A stretch of DNA of 19,978 nt. Source: an uncultured Clostridium sp. GTDB lineage: Bacteria > Bacillota > Clostridia > Lachnospirales > Lachnospiraceae. This document shows positions 1 through 7,178 of this stretch, piece by piece (positions within the stretch are counted from its first letter, which is position 1; every line of letters starts with the position of its first letter). The translations under genes and the position numbers were made by a program. Below the pieces are notes generated by a model that made no database searches, was not told the origin of the DNA, and saw nothing but the letters and a program-made list of their open reading frames with translations. The stretch spans positions 1 through 19,978 of the forward strand of contig UQFC01000044.1 of NCBI GenBank assembly GCA_900540335.1. Reading direction: 5' to 3'.

Positions 1-158
1 TCCAGCGCGTCGGCGTGACGCTGGACCCCTCCCTGCTCTCTCCCACCGGTGACGCCGACACCATCGAGGATAAGGAGACGCTCGTCTCCGACCTTATCGA
101 AACACTGACCGACACCGGCATCGACACCGAGGATACCGCCCGCTGGAATGTGGCATAG
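1..158 (+). CDS. 3' end of an unrecognised gene (partial)
   Basis: An open plus-strand frame enters from the left edge (first whole codon at position 3) and ends at a TAG at 156-158, leaving about 51 C-terminal residues. The peptide is acidic and rich in Asp, Thr and Glu, begins QRVGVTLDPSLLSP and ends with DTARWNVA. I do not recognise a family. The first 60 bases are about 72% GC, well above the genes to the right, and a textbook terminator follows seven bases after the stop, which supports a genuine gene end. It is on the opposite strand to the lysS-greA block and probably comes from a different genomic context, either a mobile element or a chimeric join. Confidence 0.5.
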   Translation, partial: QRVGVTLDPSLLSPTGDADTIEDKETLVSDLIETLTDTGIDTEDTARWNVA

Positions 159-164
159 TCTCCC

Positions 165-200
165 GCAGGCCGTCTCTTACGAGATGGCCTGCTCTTTTTC
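165..200 (+). terminator. Rho-independent terminator of the left-edge gene
   Basis: A 12-bp stem (165-176 with 181-192, one G-U pair) with a TTAC loop is followed by TCTTTTT on the plus strand. It lies directly downstream of the stop codon at 156-158, so it terminates that gene. The U-tract ends only about 18 bases before the point where lysS homology begins. Confidence 0.85.
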
Positions 201-862
201 TACGAGGTCACTCTGCCTCTTGCAGCAGCTCCTCCGGCATTTGCCACCAGCATAGGAGTCTCAACCTCCAGGAAGCCCTGTCCATCCAGATAACGGCGGA
301 TACAGCTGATGATTTTAGAACGCATTACAAAGGTTTTGCGCACATCCTCATTCATAATCAGATCCGTATATCTCTGGCGATACCGCATATCTGTGTTGGT
401 CAGTCCATGATACTTCTCCGGCAGAACCTGCAGACTCTTGGAAAGCAGGGTTACGCTGTGAGCATGAATGGAAATCTCTCCCATCTTTGTCGTGAAAACA
501 ATACCCTTCACGCCGACGATATCACCGATATCCATACGTTTGAATTCCTTGTAGGCTTCTTCACCCAGATCATCTCTGGCCACGTAGCACTGAATATCGC
601 CCTTCAGATCCTGAACGTTGCAGAAAGAGGCCTTTCCCATCACGCGCTTGGACATCATACGTCCGGCAATGGAAACCTCTTTTCCTTCCCACTGGCTGTA
701 ATCATCTTTTACATCAGTGCTGTGTACGGTTACATCATATTTGGTAATCTGGAACGGATCCTTTCCGGCTGCCTGAAGCTCTGCCAGCTTCTCCCGGCGA
801 ACCTTTAACAGCTGATTCAGATCCGGCTCCTGCTGCTTCTTCTGCTGATTCTGCTCTGCCAT
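200..862 (-). pseudogene. lysS: Lysyl-tRNA synthetase, truncated 3' end
   Basis: Class II lysyl-tRNA synthetase, which charges tRNA-Lys in the cytoplasm. The N-terminal OB-fold anticodon-binding domain is present (about residues 60-150). The start of the catalytic domain follows, through motif 1 (EVETPMLVANAGGAAAR, ending at residue 215). Homology stops at the Arg codon at 218-220, where family members continue with PFxTHxNALD. Here five unrelated residues (GRVTS) lead to a TAG at 200-202. Motifs 2 and 3, which bind ATP and lysine, are therefore missing, and about 215 of roughly 500 expected residues remain. The start at 862 has GAAGGAG about ten bases upstream. The gene lies 30 bp downstream of greA and is cotranscribed with it. 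The break is either a real rearrangement or an assembly join; as drawn it could not work. Confidence 0.85.
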
Positions 863-892
863 GTTTTTCTTTACTCCTTCGTTCTAATTGGA

Positions 893-1375
893 TTATGATA
901 CTCTCTGAATTTCCAGGACCTTGTACTGGATCACTCCGGCCTGTGTCTCCACGTCAACCACATCTCCTGCCTTTTTGCCCATAAGAGCCTGACCTACAGG
1001 AGACTCGTTAGAAATCTTATTCTGAAGGCTGTTTGCCTCAGTGGAACCTACAATGCGGAACTCCATTTCCTCATCAAAGTCCACATCATATACGCGTACC
1101 TTACAGCCAATGCTGATCTTGTCCAGATCAATCTCGTCCTCATCTACAACCTCTGCATTCTTCAGAAGCTTCTCCAGCTCCTCAATACGCAGCTCAATGT
1201 CACGCTGCTCATCCTTTGCAGCATCATACTCGGCGTTCTCAGATAAATCGCCCTGCTCACGAGCTTCTTTGATTTTCTGTGCTACCTCACGACGACGGTT
1301 CACCTTCAGTTCCTGCAGTTCATCCTCATACTGTTTCAGTCCTGCATATGTTAAAATGTGTTTCTTCTCTGCCAT
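893..1375 (-). CDS. greA: Transcription elongation factor GreA
   Basis: GreA enters the secondary channel of RNA polymerase and stimulates cleavage of backtracked transcripts. The 160-residue length is normal. The N-terminal half is an antiparallel coiled coil whose tip carries the signature GDLSENAEYDAAK, with the acidic pair Asp43 and Glu46 corresponding to the Mg-coordinating tip residues of the family. The C-terminal FKBP-like domain (about residues 83-160) contains SNESPVGQALMGKKAGD. The start codon follows AAGGAAGG with a short A-rich spacer. It is the first gene of a greA-lysS transcript with a consensus sigma-A promoter at 1484-1512 and a leader of about 100 nt that can fold. Confidence 0.97.
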   Translation of the reverse strand: MAEKKHILTYAGLKQYEDELQELKVNRRREVAQKIKEAREQGDLSENAEYDAAKDEQRDIELRIEELEKLLKNAEVVDEDEIDLDKISIGCKVRVYDVDFDEEMEFRIVGSTEANSLQNKISNESPVGQALMGKKAGDVVDVETQAGVIQYKVLEIQRVS

Positions 1376-1406
1376 GATGCTTATTTCCTTCCTTTTTACT
1401 AACCTG

Positions 1407-1469
1407 CTGCGGAGCTGTAGAACTCTGTGTTCTTTCTGATAAACATATCTAACCCCTCAGTTCCGCAAC
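1407..1469 (-). promoter_or_regulatory. Structured 5' leader of greA
   Basis: Within the untranslated leader, 1459-1469 can pair with 1407-1417 (11 positions, one mismatch and one G-U), bringing GCGGA opposite TCCGC. A smaller hairpin (AGAAC/GTTCT, 1419-1423 with 1429-1433) can form inside it. The stem ends about 30 bases before the greA start. No U-tract follows, so it is not an attenuator terminator. A role in mRNA stability or translation is only a possibility. Confidence 0.4.
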
Positions 1470-1483
1470 GCTGCATTCCAAAC

Positions 1484-1512
1484 ATTATATCCCAAAGGCA
1501 ATCAGTTGTCAA
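1484..1512 (-). promoter_or_regulatory. Sigma-A promoter of greA-lysS
   Basis: Perfect -35 TTGACA (1507-1512) and perfect -10 TATAAT (1484-1489) on the minus strand are separated by exactly 17 bp. The predicted start of transcription is near 1477, about 100 nt before the greA ATG. Confidence 0.93.
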
Positions 1513-1537
1513 GAACCGGAAAGCCCCTGTTTTCAAG

Positions 1538-1595
1538 GGCGGAACGCATTTTTCCGCCTCGTCTGCCGCCAGACCTTATCCGGCTGTTTCCGGAT
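1538..1595. other. Hairpins between dusB and the greA promoter
   Basis: Two perfect inverted repeats follow the dusB stop. ATCCGG/CCGGAT at 1578-1595 has a 6-bp stem and 6-nt loop, and GGCGGAA/TTCCGCC at 1538-1558 has a 7-bp stem and 7-nt loop. Neither has a clear U-tract on either strand, so neither is a canonical intrinsic terminator. They may protect the dusB 3' end or act as weak termination sites. Confidence 0.4.
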
Positions 1596-1611
1596 TCTGT
1601 TCTGTACTGTT

Positions 1612-2655
1612 TCAGATCCCTTCCGGCAGCATTTTGTGCTCCTTCAGCATACTGTGAAGTTCCTCTAACGTCTCCAGCGTATTACACTGGAGACGTATTC
1701 CTGCTGAGTGGCGAAGGCCTGCCGTATACCAGGCAATATGCTTGCGCATTTCCTTCATTCCAAGGTTTTCTCCCTTTCTTTCCGTCTGCATCTGTGCATG
1801 GCGGTAAATCATTCCGCCAATTTCTCTGCTGTCCGGCTCCGGAAGAAGCTCCCCTGTATCCAGGTAATGATTCAGTCTGTGAAACAGCCAGGGATTTCCT
1901 CTGGCGCCCCGTGCTATCATCAGGCCGTCACAGCCGGTCTCCTGAAGCATCCGTTTTCCGTCCTCAGGCGTGAAAATGTCACCATTTCCAATCACCGGAA
2001 TCTTCACAGCCTCTTTCACCTGACGGATAATCTCCCAGTCTGCCTTACCTGCATAAAACTGCTCCCTGGTTCTTCCGTGAACTGCCACGGCAGCCATACC
2101 GCAGGCTTCTGCAATTTTCGCAATTTCCACTGCGTTCACCGAGGAATCATCAAACCCTTTCCGGAATTTGACTGTCACAGGCTTGTGTACCTTTTTTACA
2201 AGAGCTGTGAAAATCTCCTCCGCCAGTTTAGGGTTTTTCATCAGGGCAGAACCCTCTCCGTTATTCACTACCTTCGGCACAGGGCAGCCCATATTGAAAT
2301 CAATAATATCAAAGGGGCCGTCTTCAATCAGGTGCGCCATATCGCTGACAATCTCCGGATCAGAGCCGAAAAGCTGTACGGAAACAGGACGTTCTCCCGG
2401 TGTCACCTCTAAAAGTTCCCGCGTATTGCGGTTTTTATAGAGAATCGCCTTGGCGCTTACCATCTCTGTGCAGAGCAGTCCGCAGCCCTGCTCCTTGCAG
2501 AGAATCCGAAACGGAAGATCCGTCACTCCGGCCATCGGCGCCAGAATCAGATTATTATCCAGCTCTACATTTCCGATTCGAAGCCTGCGTTTTCCTGTCC
2601 CTCCGGCTTTCTCACTGCCGCAAAGCTCCTTCCCGGGGATTCTGTCCTCTGCCAT
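1612..2655 (-). CDS. dusB: tRNA-dihydrouridine synthase DusB
   Basis: FMN-dependent reductase that converts particular uridines of the tRNA D-loop to dihydrouridine. The TIM-barrel domain begins with the flavin-binding motif LAPMAGVTDLPFR. FNMGCPVPKV carries the presumed catalytic Cys (about residue 125), GSALMKNP follows, and GNGDIF and GLMIARGARGNPWLF near residues 224-259 contact the FMN phosphate. Length (347-348 residues) is normal. Two ATG codons are in tandem (2658 and 2655). The second is better spaced from the overlapping AGGAGG, so 2655 is given. The start overlaps the stop of the upstream DUF6145-like gene in an ATGATGA-type arrangement, implying translational coupling. Confidence 0.95.
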   Translation of the reverse strand: MAEDRIPGKELCGSEKAGGTGKRRLRIGNVELDNNLILAPMAGVTDLPFRILCKEQGCGLLCTEMVSAKAILYKNRNTRELLEVTPGERPVSVQLFGSDPEIVSDMAHLIEDGPFDIIDFNMGCPVPKVVNNGEGSALMKNPKLAEEIFTALVKKVHKPVTVKFRKGFDDSSVNAVEIAKIAEACGMAAVAVHGRTREQFYAGKADWEIIRQVKEAVKIPVIGNGDIFTPEDGKRMLQETGCDGLMIARGARGNPWLFHRLNHYLDTGELLPEPDSREIGGMIYRHAQMQTERKGENLGMKEMRKHIAWYTAGLRHSAGIRLQCNTLETLEELHSMLKEHKMLPEGI

Positions 2656-3005
2656 CATTCCTCCTGTCCCTCCGGGCTTTCTCCCAGGAAAAATACCCGG
2701 TAATAGGTTTCCAGGGCCTGCAGAAATTCCTGCCCCTCTCTTCTCATCTGTTTAATCTTTAAATCTGCCCCGATTTCATCATAATATCCGTCATATTCTG
2801 AGGTGGTATGTTTAAATTCCAGAGTTCCGTCTTCTGTAAATTCCAGCGTCAGGATTCCTCCGCACTCCTCTGTAAACCAGACGCACATAACCTGAAGCTG
2901 TCGTTTTACCGCATCCGGCAGATTTTCAAAGTCTTCATTAAAATAATACTTTCTTTCGTAGCTGTTAGAACCACAAAGTACCGTTGTTTCTCCATTCTCC
3001 GGCAT
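2655..3005 (-). CDS. DUF6145-like small protein of unknown function
   Basis: A protein of 116 residues, mostly acidic, with no signal peptide or membrane segment. Recognisable stretches are LCGSNSYERKYYFNEDF near the N-terminus and VWFTEECGGILTLEF in the middle. It ends in a helical segment with LETYYRVFFLGE. From memory this resembles the DUF6145 family of Lachnospiraceae, but I cannot confirm it with a search. The frame is open further upstream, but AAAGGAGG seven bases before the ATG at 3005 marks the true start. Its stop overlaps the dusB start, so the two are almost certainly cotranscribed. No function can be assigned. Confidence 0.8.
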   Translation of the reverse strand: MPENGETTVLCGSNSYERKYYFNEDFENLPDAVKRQLQVMCVWFTEECGGILTLEFTEDGTLEFKHTTSEYDGYYDEIGADLKIKQMRREGQEFLQALETYYRVFFLGESPEGQEE

Positions 3006-3096
3006 TCTAATCCTCCTTTTCCGGCTTTCCCTTCTCATCCTTCCCTCTTCCCTGCCGAACCATCAAAATTCTGTTCCGTCCGCAAAGCCGAAGAAT

Positions 3097-3130
3097 GCCC
3101 GGTGGCTGATTCCACCGGGCCTTTATTTTT
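3097..3130. terminator. Terminator hairpin between pfkA and the DUF6145-like gene
   Basis: A perfect 9-bp stem (GCCCGGTGG/CCACCGGGC, 3097-3120) with a 6-nt loop. On the plus strand it is followed by CTTTATTTTT; on the minus strand, the direction of pfkA, only by ATTCTT. It is probably the pfkA terminator working in both directions, but the better U-tract points the other way. Confidence 0.7.
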
Positions 3131-3174
3131 CTGTTTCAAGCTTTTTTCTGTGTGCGCCAGCCCTTTTCCTGCTG

Positions 3175-4149
3175 TTATTTTACCAGCATCTTGGCAATCT
3201 CGTACTGATCCTCCGGAATATCCTTCTTCATCTGAAGAGCTTCCTGGATATCCAGGTCTACATACTGACCGCTCCGGTAAGCCACAACGCGGTTGCTCTT
3301 GCCCTCACAGAGAAGCTCAGCCGCCTTAGCGCCCATAATAGAAGCAAATACACGGTCCTTACAGGTCGGTGTACCGCCTCGCTGCATGTGTCCCAGAATC
3401 GTTGCTCTGGTCTCAATTCCCGTAGCTGCCTCAATTCGTCTTGCCATGGAGGTAGAGTGTCCGATACCCTCTGCATTGATAATAATATTATGCTTCTTTC
3501 CGCTCTTGCGGTTTGCAATAATCTTATTGATCAGGGTCTGCTCGTCGCCGTCATACCGCTCCGGAAGAAGAATATCCTCAGCGCCGTTGGCAATACCGCA
3601 CCACAGGGCAATATATCCTGCATTACGTCCCATAACCTCAATAATACTGCAGCGCTCATGAGAGGTAGAGGTATCACGAACCCGGTCAATGGCCTCCATT
3701 GCCGTATTCACTGCTGTATCAAAACCAATCGTATACTCAGAACATCCTACATCCAGGTCAATGGTTCCCGGTACACCAATGGTATTGATTCCCAGTGCTG
3801 CCAGCTTTCCTGCTCCCCGGAAAGAACCATCGCCGCCGATTACCACAATACCGTCAATTCCATGCTTGCGGCAGATCTCTGCACCTGCCTGCTGTCCCTC
3901 CGGTGTAGTGAATTCCATACATCTTGCAGTATATAAAATTGTTCCTCCGCGGTAGATGATATTGGAAACACTGGTGCTCTCCATATCTACGATCTCTTCC
4001 TGAAGAAGTCCCGCATAGCCGCGCATAATTCCCTTTACCTTCATGCCTTTATTAATAGCCGTGCGAACTACCGCACGAATAGCTGCATTCATACCCGGAG
4101 CATCACCGCCGCTTGTCAGAACACCTATTGTTTTCACCTGTTTTGCCAT
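3175..4149 (-). CDS. pfkA: ATP-dependent 6-phosphofructokinase
   Basis: Glycolytic enzyme phosphorylating fructose 6-phosphate at C1. At 324 residues it matches bacterial PfkA. The N-terminal ATP site is LTSGGDAPGMN; GGDGSFRGA (residues 105-113, Gly after GGD) and PGTID, with Gly rather than Lys, point to ATP rather than pyrophosphate as donor. The catalytic Asp is in TID (Asp131). The residue between the two Asp of TID-x-D is Leu132, where many enzymes have Asn. MGRNAGYIALW and the sugar-phosphate-binding HMQRGGTPT are present. The frame is open a further 51 codons upstream, but AGGAGG eight bases before the ATG at 4149 and the family's normal N-terminus (MAKQVKTIGVLTSGGD) set the start. It lies 241 bp downstream of dnaE. 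Confidence 0.95.
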   Translation of the reverse strand: MAKQVKTIGVLTSGGDAPGMNAAIRAVVRTAINKGMKVKGIMRGYAGLLQEEIVDMESTSVSNIIYRGGTILYTARCMEFTTPEGQQAGAEICRKHGIDGIVVIGGDGSFRGAGKLAALGINTIGVPGTIDLDVGCSEYTIGFDTAVNTAMEAIDRVRDTSTSHERCSIIEVMGRNAGYIALWCGIANGAEDILLPERYDGDEQTLINKIIANRKSGKKHNIIINAEGIGHSTSMARRIEAATGIETRATILGHMQRGGTPTCKDRVFASIMGAKAAELLCEGKSNRVVAYRSGQYVDLDIQEALQMKKDIPEDQYEIAKMLVK

Positions 4150-4177
4150 GGTTATTTCCTCCTGTCGCGCTGTCAGC

Positions 4178-4231
4178 GCCTGCTGTTTATTTCTGCCTGC
4201 CGCTGCCTGCTGTTTATTTTTGCATGCCGCA
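4178..4231. repeat. Two 27-bp tandem repeats upstream of pfkA
   Basis: Two adjacent 27-bp units (4178-4204 and 4205-4231) share GCCTGCTGTTTATTT exactly and differ at a few later positions. A more degenerate CTG/TGC-rich stretch continues to about 4272. The repeat lies in the dnaE-pfkA spacer, just upstream of the pfkA ribosome binding site. Read in the frame extending upstream of pfkA it encodes a 9-residue repeat beginning NKQQA, but that frame is probably not translated. Confidence 0.75.
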
Positions 4232-4390
4232 TTCTGCTTCCTGCCGCCTGTTTCTGCATGTCGCCTGCTGCCGCCTGCATTTTGTTTTTTCCTGATTGTC
4301 ACTTTCTGTTATGTCTCAGACCGGTACGATCTCCCGGATTGGAATTGTTTTCCTGAAAATACAATTCAGATGTATTCTATATCATTTTTC

Positions 4391-5844
4391 CTATCTTTTC
4401 AATCCCTTTTCTACAAGTTTGATATTATTTTCACCAACCATGTTTTTCAATCGCTCCATCATTGTCTCATTTGCACAGATTTTCCAGGCGGGAGGCAGGA
4501 TTTTTTTTGCACGTTCCTTCTCCAGATAAATAACAACCGTGTCATTCCCCTCTGACAGTTTCAACACTTCCAGAATTTCCGGTCCTTTTTGATCGTATTC
4601 CGTCTTATCGGCAAACTTTATCCACAATTCCCTGGGAACCGCATCAAACGGAATCACCTGCTCGCAGATCACCTTTCCCACCGGCTCATCGCCTATAGAA
4701 ACCCGTCCCCGGATAAACACCCGAGCCTCTTCATTAAGAAGATTCCTGTTATTTTCATAATCCTTGGGAAATACCAGAACCTCCACAGAACCTACCATAT
4801 CCTCCACTGTGACAAAGGCCATCATTTTTCCTGTTTTTGTAGTCTTTACTACCTTTCCGGCAATCATACCTCCGATAATGACCCTCTCTCCATCAGCGGC
4901 TGCAGCCCGTCCTGTTTCCTCATCTACTATAAAATCTGTAGTCTTTGCTGTTATGCTGTTTTTCCAGGTTTCCAGACAGGAATCCAGAGGATGTCCGCTG
5001 ACATAGATCCCCAGCATTTCCTTTTCAAAAGCCAGCAGCTCCTCTCTTGGAAACTCCGGCACATTGGGCATGGTAATCTGGAACTGCTGTTTTTCTTCCT
5101 CGGAAGCAAAATCAAAAAGACTCATCTGGCCTTCCATGGTATTTTTCCGCTCCTTGTTTTTCTGATCCAGAAGTTCCGGCGCAATCATGGTTTTCTGTCT
5201 TCTGTTCCCCGGCATGGAATCCAGTGCGCCTGATTTGATAAAGCTTTCCAGCGTCCGCTTGTTGATCTCCTTATTCGTCATTCTCTCGATGAAATCATCC
5301 ATTGATACGAAAAGGCCATTTGCCTCTCTCTCCCGGATAATCGCATCCACCACATTGCGTCCTATGCTTTTAATTGCAGACAGACCATAACGGATGGCGC
5401 CTCCGGACACGGAAAATCCGCTCTGCCCCTCATTAATATCCGGAGGAAGAATGGCAATTCCCATCTGGCGGCAGCTTAAAATATATTCCGATACCTTGGT
5501 AATGTTGTCCATCACCGATGTCATCAATGCTGCCATAAACTCCCTGGGATAATAATATTTCAAATATGCCGTCTGATATGCCACCACTGCATAACAGGCT
5601 GCGTGGGACTTGTTAAACGCATATTTTGCAAAATCAATCATTTCATCATAAATATGGTTGGCTGTTTTCTCACTGATTCCATTATTAATACAGCCTTTTA
5701 CCCCTTCTTCCTCATTTCCATAGACAAAATTCCTGCGTTCCTTTTCCATAACGGCAGCTTTTTTCTTCGACATGGCGCGGCGCACCAGATCGCTCCGCCC
5801 CATAGTATAGCCTGCCAGATCCCGCACAATCTGCATTACCTGCT
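4391..5844 (-). CDS. dnaE: DNA polymerase III alpha subunit, exon 2 (C-terminal part)
   Basis: The second exon encodes residues 672-1155 of the alpha subunit and resumes in frame after the intron: the split Glu codon is G at 8005 joined to AG at 5844-5843, then Gln-Val-Met-Gln. It begins with the rest of the conserved VYQEQVMQIVRDLAGY motif and GRSDLVRRAMSKKK of the fingers and palm. A helix-hairpin-helix region follows around MDDFIERMTNKEINKRTLESFIKSGALD. An OB-fold (VIIGGMIAGKVVKTTKTGKM, about residues 990-1040) and the C-terminal tail end at the stop at 4391. The ATG at 5836 is internal Met675, not a start codon. Without intron removal this part has no usable start and would not be made. 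Confidence 0.95.
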
Positions 5845-5893
5845 ATAGTGATAGGTAACCCTTTGAAGTAATCGCCAGGTTTTCCCCCACTCC

Positions 5894-5927
5894 ACACCGT
5901 GCATGCTAGTTTCCCAGCACACGGCGT
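5894..5927 (-). ncRNA. Group II intron domain V
   Basis: A 34-nt hairpin, the canonical domain V length. It has a lower helix of 8 bp (ACGCCGTG with CACGGTGT), a two-base bulge on the 3' side, an upper helix (TGCTGG with CTAGCA) and a GAAA tetraloop. The catalytic triad position reads CGC. It sits directly after the 3' strand of the domain IV stem and 49 nt before the 3' splice site, as in known group II introns. Confidence 0.9.
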
Positions 5928-6048
5928 TCCATCGTTGTAACTTTTATTCGTTCTATTTGGATAACCTAAAATTTATTAATAACTATTTTATATTTGGTTC
6001 GTCAAACTGGAATTTACTCAGCTGTTACGAATACCATAGTTAATTAGC

Positions 6049-6174
6049 TTACTTGCTATTTGCCCTTTTCTTCACTCTGTAAATCAGCACAATAATCGTA
6101 TGCACGATAAGTACAACAACCGATATTGCCACAATGAGTGAATAGGAAGTAAAAGGTTTAAAGTAATGTCCCAT
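6049..6174 (-). CDS. Possible 41-residue membrane peptide inside the intron
   Basis: A short ORF starting at the ATG at 6174 in a different frame from the maturase remnant, overlapping its last 91 nt. The peptide starts MGHYFKPFTSYS, has about 21 uninterrupted hydrophobic residues (IVAISVVVLIVHTIIVLI at the core), and ends in the basic tail YRVKKRANSK. This looks like a single transmembrane segment with a positive C-terminal flank. No convincing ribosome binding site precedes the ATG. It may be a chance frame or the end of a foreign gene fused into domain IV. Known maturases do not need it. Confidence 0.25.
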   Translation of the reverse strand: MGHYFKPFTSYSLIVAISVVVLIVHTIIVLIYRVKKRANSK

Positions 6175-7178
6175 CGTTTTACAATTTCTAGGTTCGTAGC
6201 ATGTATAAGTATATGAACATCCTTATCCACAAGGACAAGATTTGAATATTCATCAGTACCGCCTTTGTTCTTGGCTACTTTATGGTGGCAATGTATATCT
6301 TCCAGGCATTGAAATTCTTTGCCTGTAATATAACATTTACCCCATTGAGCACTATACAGAGATATTCGGTTGTCATAGTATTCTATACTGCCACTAGCTA
6401 ATTTTTGATTCATAAGTTGGTACATAAGATTACAGTTGATAGCCAATTTATCATGTATAATCGCTCTGCCCTCCACAGTGTATGGACATATTCTGCGATT
6501 AAATGCCATTGGATTTTTAAACTGTATGTAATAGATAGGATATATAGGTTCTCTTGTTCCTGCTATATATCTAAGCGACTTCGATTTCCCAAATCGTTGT
6601 CGCTCTAACAGCGTAAGTGTTCTGCCTTCCTTTCGTAAGGCATTGCCACTTTGCGTATTTAGTCTATTATACATAATTCTGTAGGTTCGTTGTTGAATTT
6701 TATTCTAGTCACTGGCTACATTAGTTGCTATTCGATAATAATTCTGAATTCCCAATACCATCGAATTATAGATTACTACTTCTTTCGCACCTTGGTCTGA
6801 ATCTTTGTATTTGCAAAATACTTTTACTTGATTTGCTAATTTATCACTTTTGTCCTTGAGAGCTTTTGGACTTATATGTGAATCTACAACATACTTTGAG
6901 TTCTTTTTCTTCTTATGAACTTTTATACTGAACCCTAAAAATTCCATTGATTTTACCCTTGTATTGACTATGCGTGTTTTCTCTTGAGATATATCCAATC
7001 TTAGTCTGTCCTTCAGCCATTTTTCTATGGCTATTTTGGTCTTCTCTGCATCCCTTTTGGTTTTGCAGAAAATTCTAAAATCGTCAGCATATCTCACAAT
7101 CCACATTTCTTTGAGTTTTGTAGATTCACGCATTGCTCTATAGCCATGACTTCTATCTACGGTACCGTTCTCTTGTCT
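6084..7178 (-). pseudogene. Group II intron reverse transcriptase-maturase remnant
   Basis: This is the intron-encoded protein, which normally helps fold and splice the intron and copies it at new sites. What remains starts just before the catalytic motif IVRYADDFRIFC (RT block 5). RT blocks 6-7 (EKTRIVN and MEFLGFSI) and the maturase X domain follow. A C-terminal HNH nuclease domain (CYITGKEF, HCHHKVAKNKGGTDEYSNLVLV, HILIHA) ends the fragment. The N-terminal 220 or so residues containing RT blocks 0-4 are missing: the open frame is closed by TAA at 7179-7181, and domain III ends only about 130 bases further upstream. An in-frame TAG at 6705-6707 (ASD-stop-NKIQ) divides the remainder into 142- and 196-residue pieces in one frame. 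The C-terminus after about WDITLNL also looks foreign. The protein cannot be active as encoded. Confidence 0.9.

Noticed and set aside
3258..3518. Other long open frames opposite or overlapping the housekeeping genes
   Set aside because: They are shadows of well-supported genes and have biased Ser/Leu/Arg/Pro compositions and no start signals.
4178..4258. CRISPR-like repeats
   Set aside because: The units are directly adjacent with no spacers, only two are well conserved, and no cas genes are present.
4150..4302. N-terminal extension of pfkA by 51 residues
   Set aside because: The extension is a Gln/Ala/Lys-rich repeat read-through; a strong AGGAGG and the family N-terminus mark the start at 4149.
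4321..4390. Terminator after dnaE or promoter for pfkA
   Set aside because: A GAATTGT/ACAATTC hairpin is present but has no U-tract, and no -35/-10 pair with acceptable spacing was seen.
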